From Mesorhizobium sp. ORS 3324 (GTDB lineage Bacteria > Pseudomonadota > Alphaproteobacteria > Rhizobiales > Rhizobiaceae): a DNA stretch of 64,000 nucleotides. The stretch spans positions 186,001 to 250,000 of the forward strand of contig LM655199.1 of NCBI GenBank assembly GCA_000824825.2. The letters run 5' to 3'. The position numbers and the translations under genes were made by a program. Of the stretch, positions 8,417 to 16,366 are shown in pieces. Position 1 is the stretch's first letter, and each line of letters starts with the position of its first letter. The notes below the pieces were generated by a model. That model was not told where the DNA came from. It saw only the letters and a list, made by a program, of their open reading frames with translations, and made no database searches.

Positions 8417-8446
8417 AAAAGAGCGGGTCTCGGGCCGCTCTTTTTT
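8417..8446. terminator. bidirectional intrinsic terminator
   Basis: A 10-bp stem (8417-8426 aaaagagcgg with 8435-8444 ccgctctttt), 8-nt loop and T-run serve the ABC operon on +. The A-run on the left gives the matching T-run for ddl on -. It sits between two convergent genes. Confidence 0.85.
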
Positions 8447-8451
8447 GGCTC

Positions 8452-9528
8452 TCAGGCCGACCGCGCGGCCCTGGCGAGCCCATGCGCCACCAGCCTGTCG
8501 ATCACCTCCGGGTAGCTGACCCCGCTTGCCGCCATCGCCTTGGCGTACATGCTGATGTTGGTGAAGCCGGGAATGGTGTTGAGTTCGTTGACCAGGAACG
8601 TCATGTCCGGCATCAGGAAAAAGTCGACACGGGCCATGGCGTCGCAACCGACGGCCCTGAAGGCCTTGGCGGCCATGTCGCGCATGGCTTTCTCGACCTC
8701 CGGCGGCAGTTCGGCGGGCACGATTAATGCCGCGCCATTTTCGTCGATATACTTGGCATTGTAGTTGTAGAAGCCGTGACTTTCGGCGGGCACGATCTCG
8801 CCCGGTCGTGAGACGAAGAGTTCGCCGTCGGGATCTTCCAGCACGCTGTACTCGATCTCGCGGCCACGAACGAATTCCTCCGCCAGCAGCTTGCGATCGT
8901 GCCGGAAGGCTTCCTCGAGCGCCCGATCGAATTCCTGGCTGGCATTGACCTTTGCGACGCCGACCGACGAGCCTTGCCGCGCCGGCTTGATGAACAGCGG
9001 CAGACCAAGCTGATCTTCCAGCACGGCGAGGGAAGGTGCTGCGCCCCTGTCGATCGTCACCGAACGCGCGACAGGCACTCCTGCCGCCTTCAGCAGCCGC
9101 TTGGCGATATCCTTGTCGAGCGCCGTGGCGGAACCCAGGATGCCGCAGCCGGCAAGCGGCACTTGCGCTACTTCCGCCAGCCCTTGCGCGGCGCCGTCCT
9201 CGCCGTGGAGACCGTGCAGGACCGGGAACAGGATATCGATGGCGGGCAGTTCATGCGATGGCCCGCCGGCCGGAATGGCCAGCGTCCGTCCATGCCCGCC
9301 CGGCACCAGGCAGATCTCGGTCCCGCTTGAAGGTGTCGCCAGCGCGCCGTCCTGGAAGCTGCTCAGCAGCCACTGGCCCTCGCGCGTGACGAAGATCGGA
9401 ACGGCATCGTATTTTGCCGGATCGAGCGCGTTCATGACATTGGCCGCCGAAAGCAGCGACACCTCGTGCTCGGCGGAGCGACCGCCGAACAGCACACCGA
9501 TACGCAATCTCTTCGCGGCCACGGACAT
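8452..9528 (-). CDS. ddl: D-alanine--D-alanine ligase
   Basis: An ATP-grasp ligase that joins two D-alanines for peptidoglycan precursor synthesis in the cytoplasm. The 358-residue product has the N-terminal substrate domain GVLFGGRSAEHEVSL, VLHGLHGEDG, the ATP-grasp central domain (LFIKPARQGSSVGV) and the C-terminal metal site ARVDFFL and LNELNTIPGFT. The omega-loop reads FYNYNAKY, with Tyr and Lys in place, typical of D-Ala-D-Ala rather than D-Ala-D-lactate ligases. It lies outside the cell-division (mur) cluster, so it may be a second ligase. ATG 9528 is chosen; an in-frame TTG at 9537 is possible. It follows the C39-like gene by only 12 nt. Confidence 0.9.
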   Translation of the reverse strand: MSVAAKRLRIGVLFGGRSAEHEVSLLSAANVMNALDPAKYDAVPIFVTREGQWLLSSFQDGALATPSSGTEICLVPGGHGRTLAIPAGGPSHELPAIDILFPVLHGLHGEDGAAQGLAEVAQVPLAGCGILGSATALDKDIAKRLLKAAGVPVARSVTIDRGAAPSLAVLEDQLGLPLFIKPARQGSSVGVAKVNASQEFDRALEEAFRHDRKLLAEEFVRGREIEYSVLEDPDGELFVSRPGEIVPAESHGFYNYNAKYIDENGAALIVPAELPPEVEKAMRDMAAKAFRAVGCDAMARVDFFLMPDMTFLVNELNTIPGFTNISMYAKAMAASGVSYPEVIDRLVAHGLARAARSA

Positions 9529-9540
9529 CTCCAGCAATGA

Positions 9541-10161
9541 TCAGGATTGGAAATCGACGGCGATGCCGCGATTGGCGAAGAAGCGATCGAAAGCTGCCAG
9601 CGGCAGCGTGGCGTTCACCTGGCTTGGCTCGTCATGGCCGGACGGGTTGTGGAAACGGATTTCGCCCGGCGAGGCCGCCGTCACCAGCACCAGATGCCCG
9701 CCCTTCGCTGGCGGCTCGCGCTCGGGCCAGCGGATGCCGGGATGCACGGAGGCGATGAAATAACGCCATCTGGAAAGAAGTCCGGGCATCATGGCCGCAT
9801 CGACATTCGTCGTCGTCTCGGCAGATAGGCCGAACCGTTCGCGCACGAAACTGACAAAGGGTTCATAGATCAACCCTTTGATCGAACCGTCACCGTCATT
9901 GACGACATAGCCGCCATAGGCCGTGCAGGCGCGGGCAAGCTCCAACGTAGGGTGGATTTCACCTCGCGCGGCAAGGATCATTTTCAGGCAGGCCATGCCG
10001 CAGACATTGACGGCCCAGCGGACATAGTCCTCGACCGTCTCCGCGCCGGAGTTGCGCCATAGCGGATCGCGCCGCAGGGCCGCCGGCCCTTCCGCAAGCA
10101 GTGGCAAGGTCATCTCGGGCGATTCCCATTGGCTGAAATAAGGCACTTCCCTGGATTGCAT
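9541..10161 (-). CDS. C39-like papain-fold peptidase protein, co-transcribed with ddl
   Basis: A 206-residue protein without a signal peptide or membrane segment. It resembles the Peptidase_C39-like fold: VCGMACLKMIL places a candidate catalytic Cys at 54 (or 58), GGHLVLVTA gives His156, and RFHNPSG gives Asn172, in the Cys-His-Asn/Asp order of that family. The ATG at 10161 has GGAGT 7 nt upstream. It is immediately upstream of ddl with a 12-nt gap, so the two are probably one operon. The pairing suggests a peptide- or cell-wall-related role, but the substrate is not shown by the sequence. No ABC-type exporter is fused or adjacent. Confidence 0.75.
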   Translation of the reverse strand: MQSREVPYFSQWESPEMTLPLLAEGPAALRRDPLWRNSGAETVEDYVRWAVNVCGMACLKMILAARGEIHPTLELARACTAYGGYVVNDGDGSIKGLIYEPFVSFVRERFGLSAETTTNVDAAMMPGLLSRWRYFIASVHPGIRWPEREPPAKGGHLVLVTAASPGEIRFHNPSGHDEPSQVNATLPLAAFDRFFANRGIAVDFQS

Positions 10162-10325
10162 GATCACTCCAGTCTTGCGCCTCGAACGCGAGATGCAAGA
10201 CATCCCCTCAAAGCTGTCTGAGCAATAAGCGAAGGATTGGAGCGGGAATTTGACCAGTTGGAGCAGTTTTCCAGGACAAGGAGCGAAACGGGGCTTCCGT
10301 CCGAAATTGCGTCGACCACAAAGAG

Positions 10326-10369
10326 TTTGGAGCAGTTCGTCGTTTCGTGAAACGACGTACTGCTCCAAA
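10326..10369. repeat. 19-bp hairpin (palindromic repeat or terminator)
   Basis: Outer arms tttggagcagt/actgctccaaa (10326-10336, 10359-10369) and inner arms cgtcgttt/aaacgacg (10338-10345, 10350-10357) form a near-perfect stem with one mismatch and a 4-nt loop. A partial copy of the arm (ttggagcagtttt) occurs at about 10258-10270. It lies just downstream of the aldolase/dehydrogenase gene, so it may act as its terminator, though no clear U-tract follows. Confidence 0.7.
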
Positions 10370-10387
10370 CGGCACGTCTTTGCTTCG

Positions 10388-12442
10388 TCAGCGCAGCGCC
10401 GCGGCGATGTTGCCGCCATCCACCGTCGTCACGTCGGCTGTGGTGCGTTCGGCGAGCGCCTGGTGCAGGAAGGCCTGCGCCACGTCGTCGGCCGTCACTT
10501 CCTGTCCGAGCAGGTTGCCGGACATGTATTCCTTCTCCGAGACGCCACGCGCGCCGGAGCGGCTGGCAATCATGGCGTCAGTCAGAAGCCCGGAGCGGAT
10601 GCGGTCGGCGTTCACCGCATTGGAGCGGATGCCATAGGCGCCATAGTCCAGCGCGTATTGCCTGGACAGGAACAGCGTCGCCGCCTTTGGCAGGCCGTAG
10701 GCGCCGAACTTCGGTCCGGGATTGACCGCCTGCTTGGAGGTGTTGAAGAGGAGCACGCCGCCCGTGCCCTGTTCCAGCATGATGCGCACCGCGTTCTGCG
10801 CCGCCGACTGGTGGGCGAAGAAGTTGAGCTCGAAGCTCTTGCGCAGGAGCGCGTCGTCGAGCTCGCCGATCCGGCCTTCCCAGGCCGCACCGGCATTCGA
10901 GACCAGGATGTCGACGCCGCCATAGACGGCGACGGCCTTGTCGAAGGCGGCGCGCATCTCGGCCGGGTTGGTGATGTCGGCGCCGACGCCGATCGAGTTG
11001 TTGCCGGCCGCCTTCGCCGCCTCGGCGGCCTTGGCCGGATCGAGGTCGACGATGACGGCATGCGCGCCATTGGCGGCGAACAGCTTCGCCGTCGCGGCGC
11101 CGATGGCGCCTGCACCGCCGGTGATCAGCACCACCTGGCCGGTCAGCGGCTTCGGCTTGTTGGAAGCGAGCTTCGCCTGCTCCAGCGACCAGTATTCGAG
11201 CGGGAAGAGGTCCGCCTTGGACAGCGGCTGGAAACTGCCGATGGCTTCCGCGCCGCACACCGCCTCGATCCACATCTCGCCGACATCGGAGGCGATCTTG
11301 GCATCCTTCAGCGTGCGGCCATGGCCAAACATGCCGAGGCCGGGAACCAAGGTCAGGCGCGGCATCGGGTCGAGCATCGTGCGCTTGACGTCGTCCAGCG
11401 CGTCATTGGTGTCGAAATAGGCACGATAGTCCTTGGCGAAGGTCTCGACATGGCCGCGGATGACGTCCTTGTAATCGCCGAGCGTGTCGGCGTCGGGCGC
11501 CGGCACCACCATCGGGCCGGTCTTGATGCGGATCGAAAGATCGGGCGTCGACACGCCACGGCCGGCCAGCTCGGCGATCCTGGCCGAATTGATGAAATCG
11601 ACGATCGCGTCGGACGTGCGGAAGTCGCTGATCATGCGGTCGAAGCGTCCTTCGCCGCGCGCCACGGCCACCGCGCCACGCAGCATCGGCGCGATGTCGC
11701 CGGGCCTCGCGAGCTTCGCCGGCAGCGCCGCCTTGGCCGCCTGCGGCTTGGCGTTCTTGGCGACATAGTCCTCGGCGACGTTCACATAATGGATCATCCG
11801 GTCATAGGCCTGCCTGGCATCGTCGCCGAAAGTGAAGATGCCATGCTTGTCGAGGATCAGGCCCTCGACGCTCGGGTCGGCGTCAAAGACTTCCGCCGCG
11901 GCCTTGGCGAGGTCGAAGCCCGGCTTGATGTAGGGCACATAACCCATCTTGTCGCCGAACACCGTCTTCACCAGCGCCTTGCTGTCCTCCTGGTCGACGA
12001 TGGCAAGGATCGCGGTCGAATGCGTGTGGTCGACGAATTTGTGCGGCAGGAAGGCGTGCAGCAGCGTTTCGACCGACGGGTTGGGGGAGGCGGGGTCGAT
12101 GAGGTTGGAGCGCTGCAGCGCCACCATGTCCTCGTCGGAGAGCTTGTCCAGCGAGCGCGCCTTGATGAGCGCGCCCATCTTCACCGCCGGCAGGCCTTGC
12201 GGCTCGATGACGGCCATGTCCCAGCCGCTGCCCTTGACGCAGAGCACATCCCATTCGTCGCCGACGAGGTCGGTGGCCTTGGTCTTGCAGGAGGTGTTGC
12301 CGCCTCCATGCAGCACCAGCCGCGGCTCGCCGCCCAGCAGCCGGGTCGTGTAGACGCGCAGCGCGAGGTCGCCGCCGACGCCCCTCTTCGCATAGTCGGC
12401 AACCATCTTTTCCGCGTCGGCGTCGTTCCAAAGGTTCTTCAT
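10388..12442 (-). CDS. bifunctional class II aldolase / short-chain dehydrogenase (RhaD-like)
   Basis: A 684-residue two-domain enzyme. Residues 1 to about 420 are a class II aldolase with LHGGGNTSCK (44-53) and the zinc ligands HTH (139-141). About 430 to the end is an SDR domain with TGGAGAIG (NAD-binding), SNAGA and the catalytic YGLPK (Tyr-x-x-x-Lys). Proteins of this architecture act on rhamnulose-1-phosphate or related keto-sugar phosphates, giving lactaldehyde/dihydroxyacetone phosphate and oxidising the aldehyde; no rhamnose transporter or isomerase is adjacent, so the substrate is open. ATG 12442 (GGAACG upstream) is chosen over an in-frame extension to 12607 that would overlap the regulator. 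The SorC regulator lies 83 nt upstream on the same strand. Confidence 0.85.
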   Translation of the reverse strand: MKNLWNDADAEKMVADYAKRGVGGDLALRVYTTRLLGGEPRLVLHGGGNTSCKTKATDLVGDEWDVLCVKGSGWDMAVIEPQGLPAVKMGALIKARSLDKLSDEDMVALQRSNLIDPASPNPSVETLLHAFLPHKFVDHTHSTAILAIVDQEDSKALVKTVFGDKMGYVPYIKPGFDLAKAAAEVFDADPSVEGLILDKHGIFTFGDDARQAYDRMIHYVNVAEDYVAKNAKPQAAKAALPAKLARPGDIAPMLRGAVAVARGEGRFDRMISDFRTSDAIVDFINSARIAELAGRGVSTPDLSIRIKTGPMVVPAPDADTLGDYKDVIRGHVETFAKDYRAYFDTNDALDDVKRTMLDPMPRLTLVPGLGMFGHGRTLKDAKIASDVGEMWIEAVCGAEAIGSFQPLSKADLFPLEYWSLEQAKLASNKPKPLTGQVVLITGGAGAIGAATAKLFAANGAHAVIVDLDPAKAAEAAKAAGNNSIGVGADITNPAEMRAAFDKAVAVYGGVDILVSNAGAAWEGRIGELDDALLRKSFELNFFAHQSAAQNAVRIMLEQGTGGVLLFNTSKQAVNPGPKFGAYGLPKAATLFLSRQYALDYGAYGIRSNAVNADRIRSGLLTDAMIASRSGARGVSEKEYMSGNLLGQEVTADDVAQAFLHQALAERTTADVTTVDGGNIAAALR

Positions 12443-12525
12443 TTCGTTCCGTCCGATTCCGTCTTTTTGTGCTCTTGAACAGGAAGCCGCGACGTCTTGA
12501 TGACAGAAGCGGCGAGGGCTGTTTC

Positions 12526-13491
12526 CTACGGGGCCTTTTTGCTTGCGGCCCCGGCGTGTTCGATAAGGCGCGCCGCCATATGCGCGCCGACCACCAGATG
12601 CGTGCAAAGCCCGCCGGCGATTGCCGCCAGCAGCGGCTCGAACTTGCTATCCTCCTGCACCACCATCAGCCGCTTCCCGATGGCGCGCAGCGAGGCGAGC
12701 TCGGCGGAGATGACCCGCCTGTTGTAGCTGCAGTCGAGCGCCTCGCCCTTGTCGTCGATGATCTGCCCGGCGATGACGCCGGCAGCACCTTGGCTGCGCA
12801 GTGCTGCCATTTCGGCCGGCGTCAGCGCGCCGCATTTCACCAGATGGCTGTCGGCGTCGACCGCGCCGACGGAATAGAGCGCCAGATCGCAGTCGCCGAT
12901 GCCGGCGAGCTGGTCGCGGATCACCGGCTCGGCGCGCAGGCCTTGCGCCAGCTCCTCGCTCGACAGTACCAAAGGCGCGTAGAAATTCAGGCCCTTTGCG
13001 TTCAGCCGCCGCGCGATCTCCATCGTGCACTGGTCGGGACGGTAGGAATAGGGCGCGCCGAGATTGCCGCAGAGCTGCACCACGGTGACATCCTGCAGGT
13101 CGGCATAGGACATGATGTCGGCGATGGTGTAGACGGTGCGGCCCCAGGCGACGCCGATGCGGTCGCCCTTCTTCACCAGCTCCAAAAAGACGCTTGCCGC
13201 CAGCACCGCGATGTCGGTTGACGGGTCGGCGACATAGGCGTTTTCCGGCGCGATCCAGACGGCGTCGAGCTTGAAGGCATCCTCCAGCCTGCGCGCCATG
13301 ACATCGTCGGTGAAAAGCTGCGTCGAGGTCGAGATGTTGACGATGCCCGTCTCGCGCGCCTTGCGCAGATACATGGCGACCGATGCGCGCGAGATCTTGA
13401 GCTGGTTCGCCACCTCGTCCTGGCGAAGGCCATGCGCATAGTAAAGCCAGGCGGCCTTATGGATGAGCTGTTCTGCCGGTCTGATCGCCAT
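12526..13491 (-). CDS. SorC/DeoR-type sugar-responsive transcriptional regulator
   Basis: A 321-residue regulator with an N-terminal helix-turn-helix (about residues 18-50, LRQDEVANQLKISRASVAMYL) and a C-terminal SorC sugar-phosphate-binding domain (GDRIGVAWGRTVYTI, VVQLCGNLG, GAVDADS, GVIAGQIIDDKG). The ATG at 13491 is preceded by GAGGAGG. It heads the aldolase/dehydrogenase operon and probably controls it through the palindromes at 13506-13535. SorC-family members usually respond to a phosphorylated sugar. Confidence 0.88.
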   Translation of the reverse strand: MAIRPAEQLIHKAAWLYYAHGLRQDEVANQLKISRASVAMYLRKARETGIVNISTSTQLFTDDVMARRLEDAFKLDAVWIAPENAYVADPSTDIAVLAASVFLELVKKGDRIGVAWGRTVYTIADIMSYADLQDVTVVQLCGNLGAPYSYRPDQCTMEIARRLNAKGLNFYAPLVLSSEELAQGLRAEPVIRDQLAGIGDCDLALYSVGAVDADSHLVKCGALTPAEMAALRSQGAAGVIAGQIIDDKGEALDCSYNRRVISAELASLRAIGKRLMVVQEDSKFEPLLAAIAGGLCTHLVVGAHMAARLIEHAGAASKKAP

Positions 13492-13505
13492 GCCGCCTCC
13501 TCGGC

Positions 13506-13535
13506 TGACATTAGTCACGGCTCTCGACAAAAGTC
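13506..13535. promoter_or_regulatory. candidate SorC operator pair
   Basis: Two short palindromes, tgacattagtca (13506-13517) and gacaaaagtc (13526-13535), share a GAC-N4-GTC core and have centres 19 bp apart. They sit just upstream of the SorC-type gene, in the 203-nt gap to the divergent acyl-CoA synthetase gene. Autoregulation is inferred. Confidence 0.4.
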
Positions 13536-13694
13536 AAATCAGGACGACGAGGCGAAATCGCCTACCGCAACGGCCTGATCGAGACGGGCATTCTAGCAGA
13601 TGTGCATTTCATAGCATTTCCCGGTCGATCAGGGGGATGGCATGATCGCGGGCCTGCGGTTAGAAAACTGGAAAAGACTTTTGGGGAGGATGGG

Positions 13695-15347
13695 ATGGCC
13701 AATCCCTACGAACAGGATCTCGACCGGAACGCCGCCAATCACCAGCCGCTGACGCCGCTCACTTATCTGGAGCGCGCGGCCAAAACCTATCCCGATCATG
13801 TCGCCATCATCCATGGCAGCCAGCGCATCTCCTACCGCGAGTTCTGGCGCCGTTCGCTGAAGCTCGCCTCGGCGCTGTCGAAGCACGGCATCGGCAAGGG
13901 CGATACGGTGACGGTGATGCTGTCGAACACGCCGCCAATGCTGGAAGCCCATTTCGGCGTGCCGATGGTGAAGGCGGTGCTGCATTCGCTGAACACCCGC
14001 CTCGACGCTGCCGTCATCGCCTTCCAGCTCGACCATGCCGACACCAGGGTGCTGATCGTCGACCGGGAGTTCTCCGGCGCCGTCAGGCAAGCGCTGGCAT
14101 TGGCCAAGGCCAAGCCGTTGGTGATCGACTATGACGACCCCGACTATGCCGTCGACGCGCCCTATCCGAAAGGCGAGCGGATCGGCACGGTCGATTACGA
14201 GGACTTCGTCGCCGGCGGTGACGAGACCTATGCCTGGTCGATGCCGGACGACGAGTGGGACGCCATCTCGCTCAACTACACCTCGGGCACCACCGGCAAC
14301 CCGAAGGGCGTCGTCTACCACCATCGCGGCGCTGCCCTGATGGCCTACACCAACACCATCCATGCCGGCATGGCCAAGCATGCGGTCTATCTCTGGACGC
14401 TGCCGATGTTCCACTGCAACGGCTGGTGCTTTCCGTGGACACTCGCCGTGCAGGCCGGCACCCATGTCTGCCTGCGCTGGGTGCGGGCAAAGCCGATGTA
14501 TGACGCGATTGCCGACCATGGCGTCACCCATCTCTGCGGCGCGCCGATCGTCATGTCGGTGCTGATAAACGCCAGGGAGGAAGACAAGCGCCAGTTCCCG
14601 CAGACCGTCACCTTCAACACAGCCGCCGCGCCGCCGCCGGAAGCGGTGCTTTCCGGCATGGCCGATGCGGGCTTCGCCGTCACCCACCTCTACGGTCTGA
14701 CCGAGACCTACGGGCCGGCGGTCGTCAACGAATGGCACAATGAGTGGGACGGGCTGGAGAAGGGACCGAGGACGGCGAAGAAGGCGCGCCAGGGCGTGCG
14801 CTATGCCGCGCTCGAGGGGCTGACGGTGATGGACCCTGAGACGATGACGGAGACACCGGCCGACGGCGAGACCCTCGGCGAGGTCATGTTCCGCGGCAAC
14901 ATCGTCATGAAAGGCTATCTGAAGAACCGCAAGGCGACCGACGAGGCCTTCGCCGGCGGCTGGTTCCACTCCGGCGACCTCGGCGTCATGCATCCCGACG
15001 GCTACATCCAGCTCAAGGACCGTTCCAAGGACATCATCATCTCCGGCGGCGAGAACATCTCGTCCATCGAGGTCGAGGACGCGCTCTACAAGCACCCTTC
15101 GGTCGCTTCCTGCGGCGTGGTGGCCCGCGCCGACGACAAATGGGGCGAGGTGCCGGTCGCCTATGTCGAGTTGAAGCCCAGCAAGACCGCGACCGAGGCC
15201 GAGATCATCGAGCACTGCCGAGGCCTGCTCGCCCGCTTCAAGGTGCCGAAGGCGGTGGTGTTCGCCGAGATCCCGAAGACCTCGACGGGGAAGATCCAGA
15301 AATTCCGGCTGAGGGAAATGGCGAAGGGGGCGGGAGCCATTAGGTGA
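13695..15347 (+). CDS. AMP-forming acyl-CoA synthetase
   Basis: A 550-residue adenylate-forming ligase that activates a fatty or other carboxylic acid to its CoA thioester. Motifs in order: P-loop-like LNYTSGTTGNPKGVVYHHRG (about 182-201), adenine-binding YGLTETYGP, hinge WFHSGDLGVMHPDGY, and the C-terminal catalytic lysine region TSTGKIQKFRLRE. The ATG at 13695 has GGGGAGG upstream, so an in-frame extension to 13602 is dropped. It is monocistronic, divergent from the SorC gene, and followed by a palindromic repeat. Chain-length preference cannot be read from sequence. Confidence 0.92.
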   Translation: MANPYEQDLDRNAANHQPLTPLTYLERAAKTYPDHVAIIHGSQRISYREFWRRSLKLASALSKHGIGKGDTVTVMLSNTPPMLEAHFGVPMVKAVLHSLNTRLDAAVIAFQLDHADTRVLIVDREFSGAVRQALALAKAKPLVIDYDDPDYAVDAPYPKGERIGTVDYEDFVAGGDETYAWSMPDDEWDAISLNYTSGTTGNPKGVVYHHRGAALMAYTNTIHAGMAKHAVYLWTLPMFHCNGWCFPWTLAVQAGTHVCLRWVRAKPMYDAIADHGVTHLCGAPIVMSVLINAREEDKRQFPQTVTFNTAAAPPPEAVLSGMADAGFAVTHLYGLTETYGPAVVNEWHNEWDGLEKGPRTAKKARQGVRYAALEGLTVMDPETMTETPADGETLGEVMFRGNIVMKGYLKNRKATDEAFAGGWFHSGDLGVMHPDGYIQLKDRSKDIIISGGENISSIEVEDALYKHPSVASCGVVARADDKWGEVPVAYVELKPSKTATEAEIIEHCRGLLARFKVPKAVVFAEIPKTSTGKIQKFRLREMAKGAGAIR

Positions 15348-15375
15348 CTTTAAGTCTTGGGTCGAGTTCCCGCCC

Positions 15376-15530
15376 ACCCCGCTCTGTCCTGCCGGACATC
15401 TCCCCCGCAAGGGGGGAGATCGGAAGTTGCCGCGGCTTTCGCCAATCGCTAACGCTGCAGGCCGAGCTCCGCCAGCTAAGCTGCCAATCTCCCCCCTTGC
15501 GGGGGAGATGGCCGGCAGGCCAGAGGGGGT
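15376..15530. repeat. inverted-repeat intergenic element
   Basis: Arms of about 44 bp (15376-15420 and 15487-15530) are near-perfect reverse complements. Each holds the self-complementary core atctcccccgcaaggggggagat flanked by the cctgccgg / ctctg tail seen at 1659-1934. The roughly 65-nt centre is unrelated. It lies between the acyl-CoA synthetase and TetR genes. Confidence 0.8.
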
Positions 15531-15632
15531 GTGACGGAACGTGGCGCAGGAAAGTTGGCCTTCCTTAGCGTCCTTCGCCGCTCCCGAATGTCACCATCTG
15601 TCACCAACCCGTACGCGTACATCGAATCCGCG

Positions 15633-15688
15633 TTGACTCTTCGCTCTTTTCGATTTACGAGTGACGAAAATTGAAATTCGTCACTCGT
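15633..15688 (+). promoter_or_regulatory. TetR-controlled promoter with 12-bp palindromic operator
   Basis: Perfect 12-bp arms acgagtgacgaa (15657-15668) and ttcgtcactcgt (15677-15688) are separated by 8 bp. A TTGACT -35 (15633-15638) is followed 17 bp later by a weak -10 (15656-15661) that overlaps the left arm. Bound TetR would block RNA polymerase. The site is 17 nt before the TetR gene, which heads the efflux operon. Confidence 0.75.
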
Positions 15689-15704
15689 CAAGCGACAGAG
15701 AGCT

Positions 15705-16310
15705 ATGTCAGAAGCCGCCAACATCGTGGCCGACCCCGCCAGACAGGAGAATGTGACGCGCATTCTCGACTGCGCCGAGCGCTTGTTCCGGCACTACGGC
15801 TACGGCAAGACCAACGTCGCCGACATTGCCCGCGAGCTCGGCATGTCGCCGGCCAACATCTACCGCTTCTTTGCCTCAAAGGTCGAAATCCACCAAGCCG
15901 TCTGCGGCCGCATGCTCGGCGCCAGCTACGCGATGGCCTACGAGATCTCGCGCCTGCCGCTCAGCGCCGAGGAGCGGCTGCGGCGTTACGTGCACGCCCA
16001 GTACAAGATGACGCTGGAGGTCATGCTCGACGACCAGAAGGTGCATGAGATGGTCATCGTCGCGATGGAGCGCGACTGGGGCGTCATCGACAAGCACATC
16101 GACCGTATCCATGACCTGTTGGCGGACGTGATCCGCGAGGGCATCGAGGCCGGCGAGTTCAGGAAGCAGGACCCGGTGATCGCCTCGCGCTGCTTCGGCG
16201 CCTCCACCATCATCCTTTGCCATCCGCAGATGGTGGCGCAGTGCCTTGCCAAGACCAACCGGGCGATGCCCGACGACCTCATCGACTACGCAATCAAAGC
16301 CTTGAAATAG
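15705..16310 (+). CDS. TetR-family repressor of the adjacent RND pump
   Basis: A 201-residue TetR-family regulator. The N-terminal helix-turn-helix (about 15-60) includes ILDCAERLFRHYGYGKTNV, DIARELGMSP and ANIYRFFASK. The C-terminal part, all-helical with RYVHAQYKM and FRKQDPVIASRCF, is the ligand domain. It is first in the operon with the membrane-fusion protein (57 nt downstream) and the RND pump, under a palindromic operator. Autorepression relieved by a pump substrate is the usual arrangement. Confidence 0.9.
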   Translation: MSEAANIVADPARQENVTRILDCAERLFRHYGYGKTNVADIARELGMSPANIYRFFASKVEIHQAVCGRMLGASYAMAYEISRLPLSAEERLRRYVHAQYKMTLEVMLDDQKVHEMVIVAMERDWGVIDKHIDRIHDLLADVIREGIEAGEFRKQDPVIASRCFGASTIILCHPQMVAQCLAKTNRAMPDDLIDYAIKALK

Positions 16311-16366
16311 CCGCTGCCTTTGGGCGCCGGTGCCGACAAATCGTCTCCAGTTTCGGGAGTGCAAAG

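Noticed and set aside
8452..10161. ddl plus C39-like gene as a vancomycin-resistance (VanA/VanX-like) cassette
   Set aside because: The ligase omega-loop carries the D-Ala-D-Ala type Tyr/Lys, the partner lacks VanX zinc motifs, and there is no vanH/vanR/vanS.
10250..12478. 742-codon open frame on + antisense to the aldolase/dehydrogenase gene
   Set aside because: Mirror frame of a high-GC gene: low-complexity His/Arg/Ala/Gly-rich product, no RBS, no motif. The minus-strand protein has full catalytic motifs.
10388..13491. Naming the aldolase/dehydrogenase rhaD and the regulator a rhamnose repressor
   Set aside because: No rhamnose isomerase, kinase or transporter is nearby, so the specific name is not supported.
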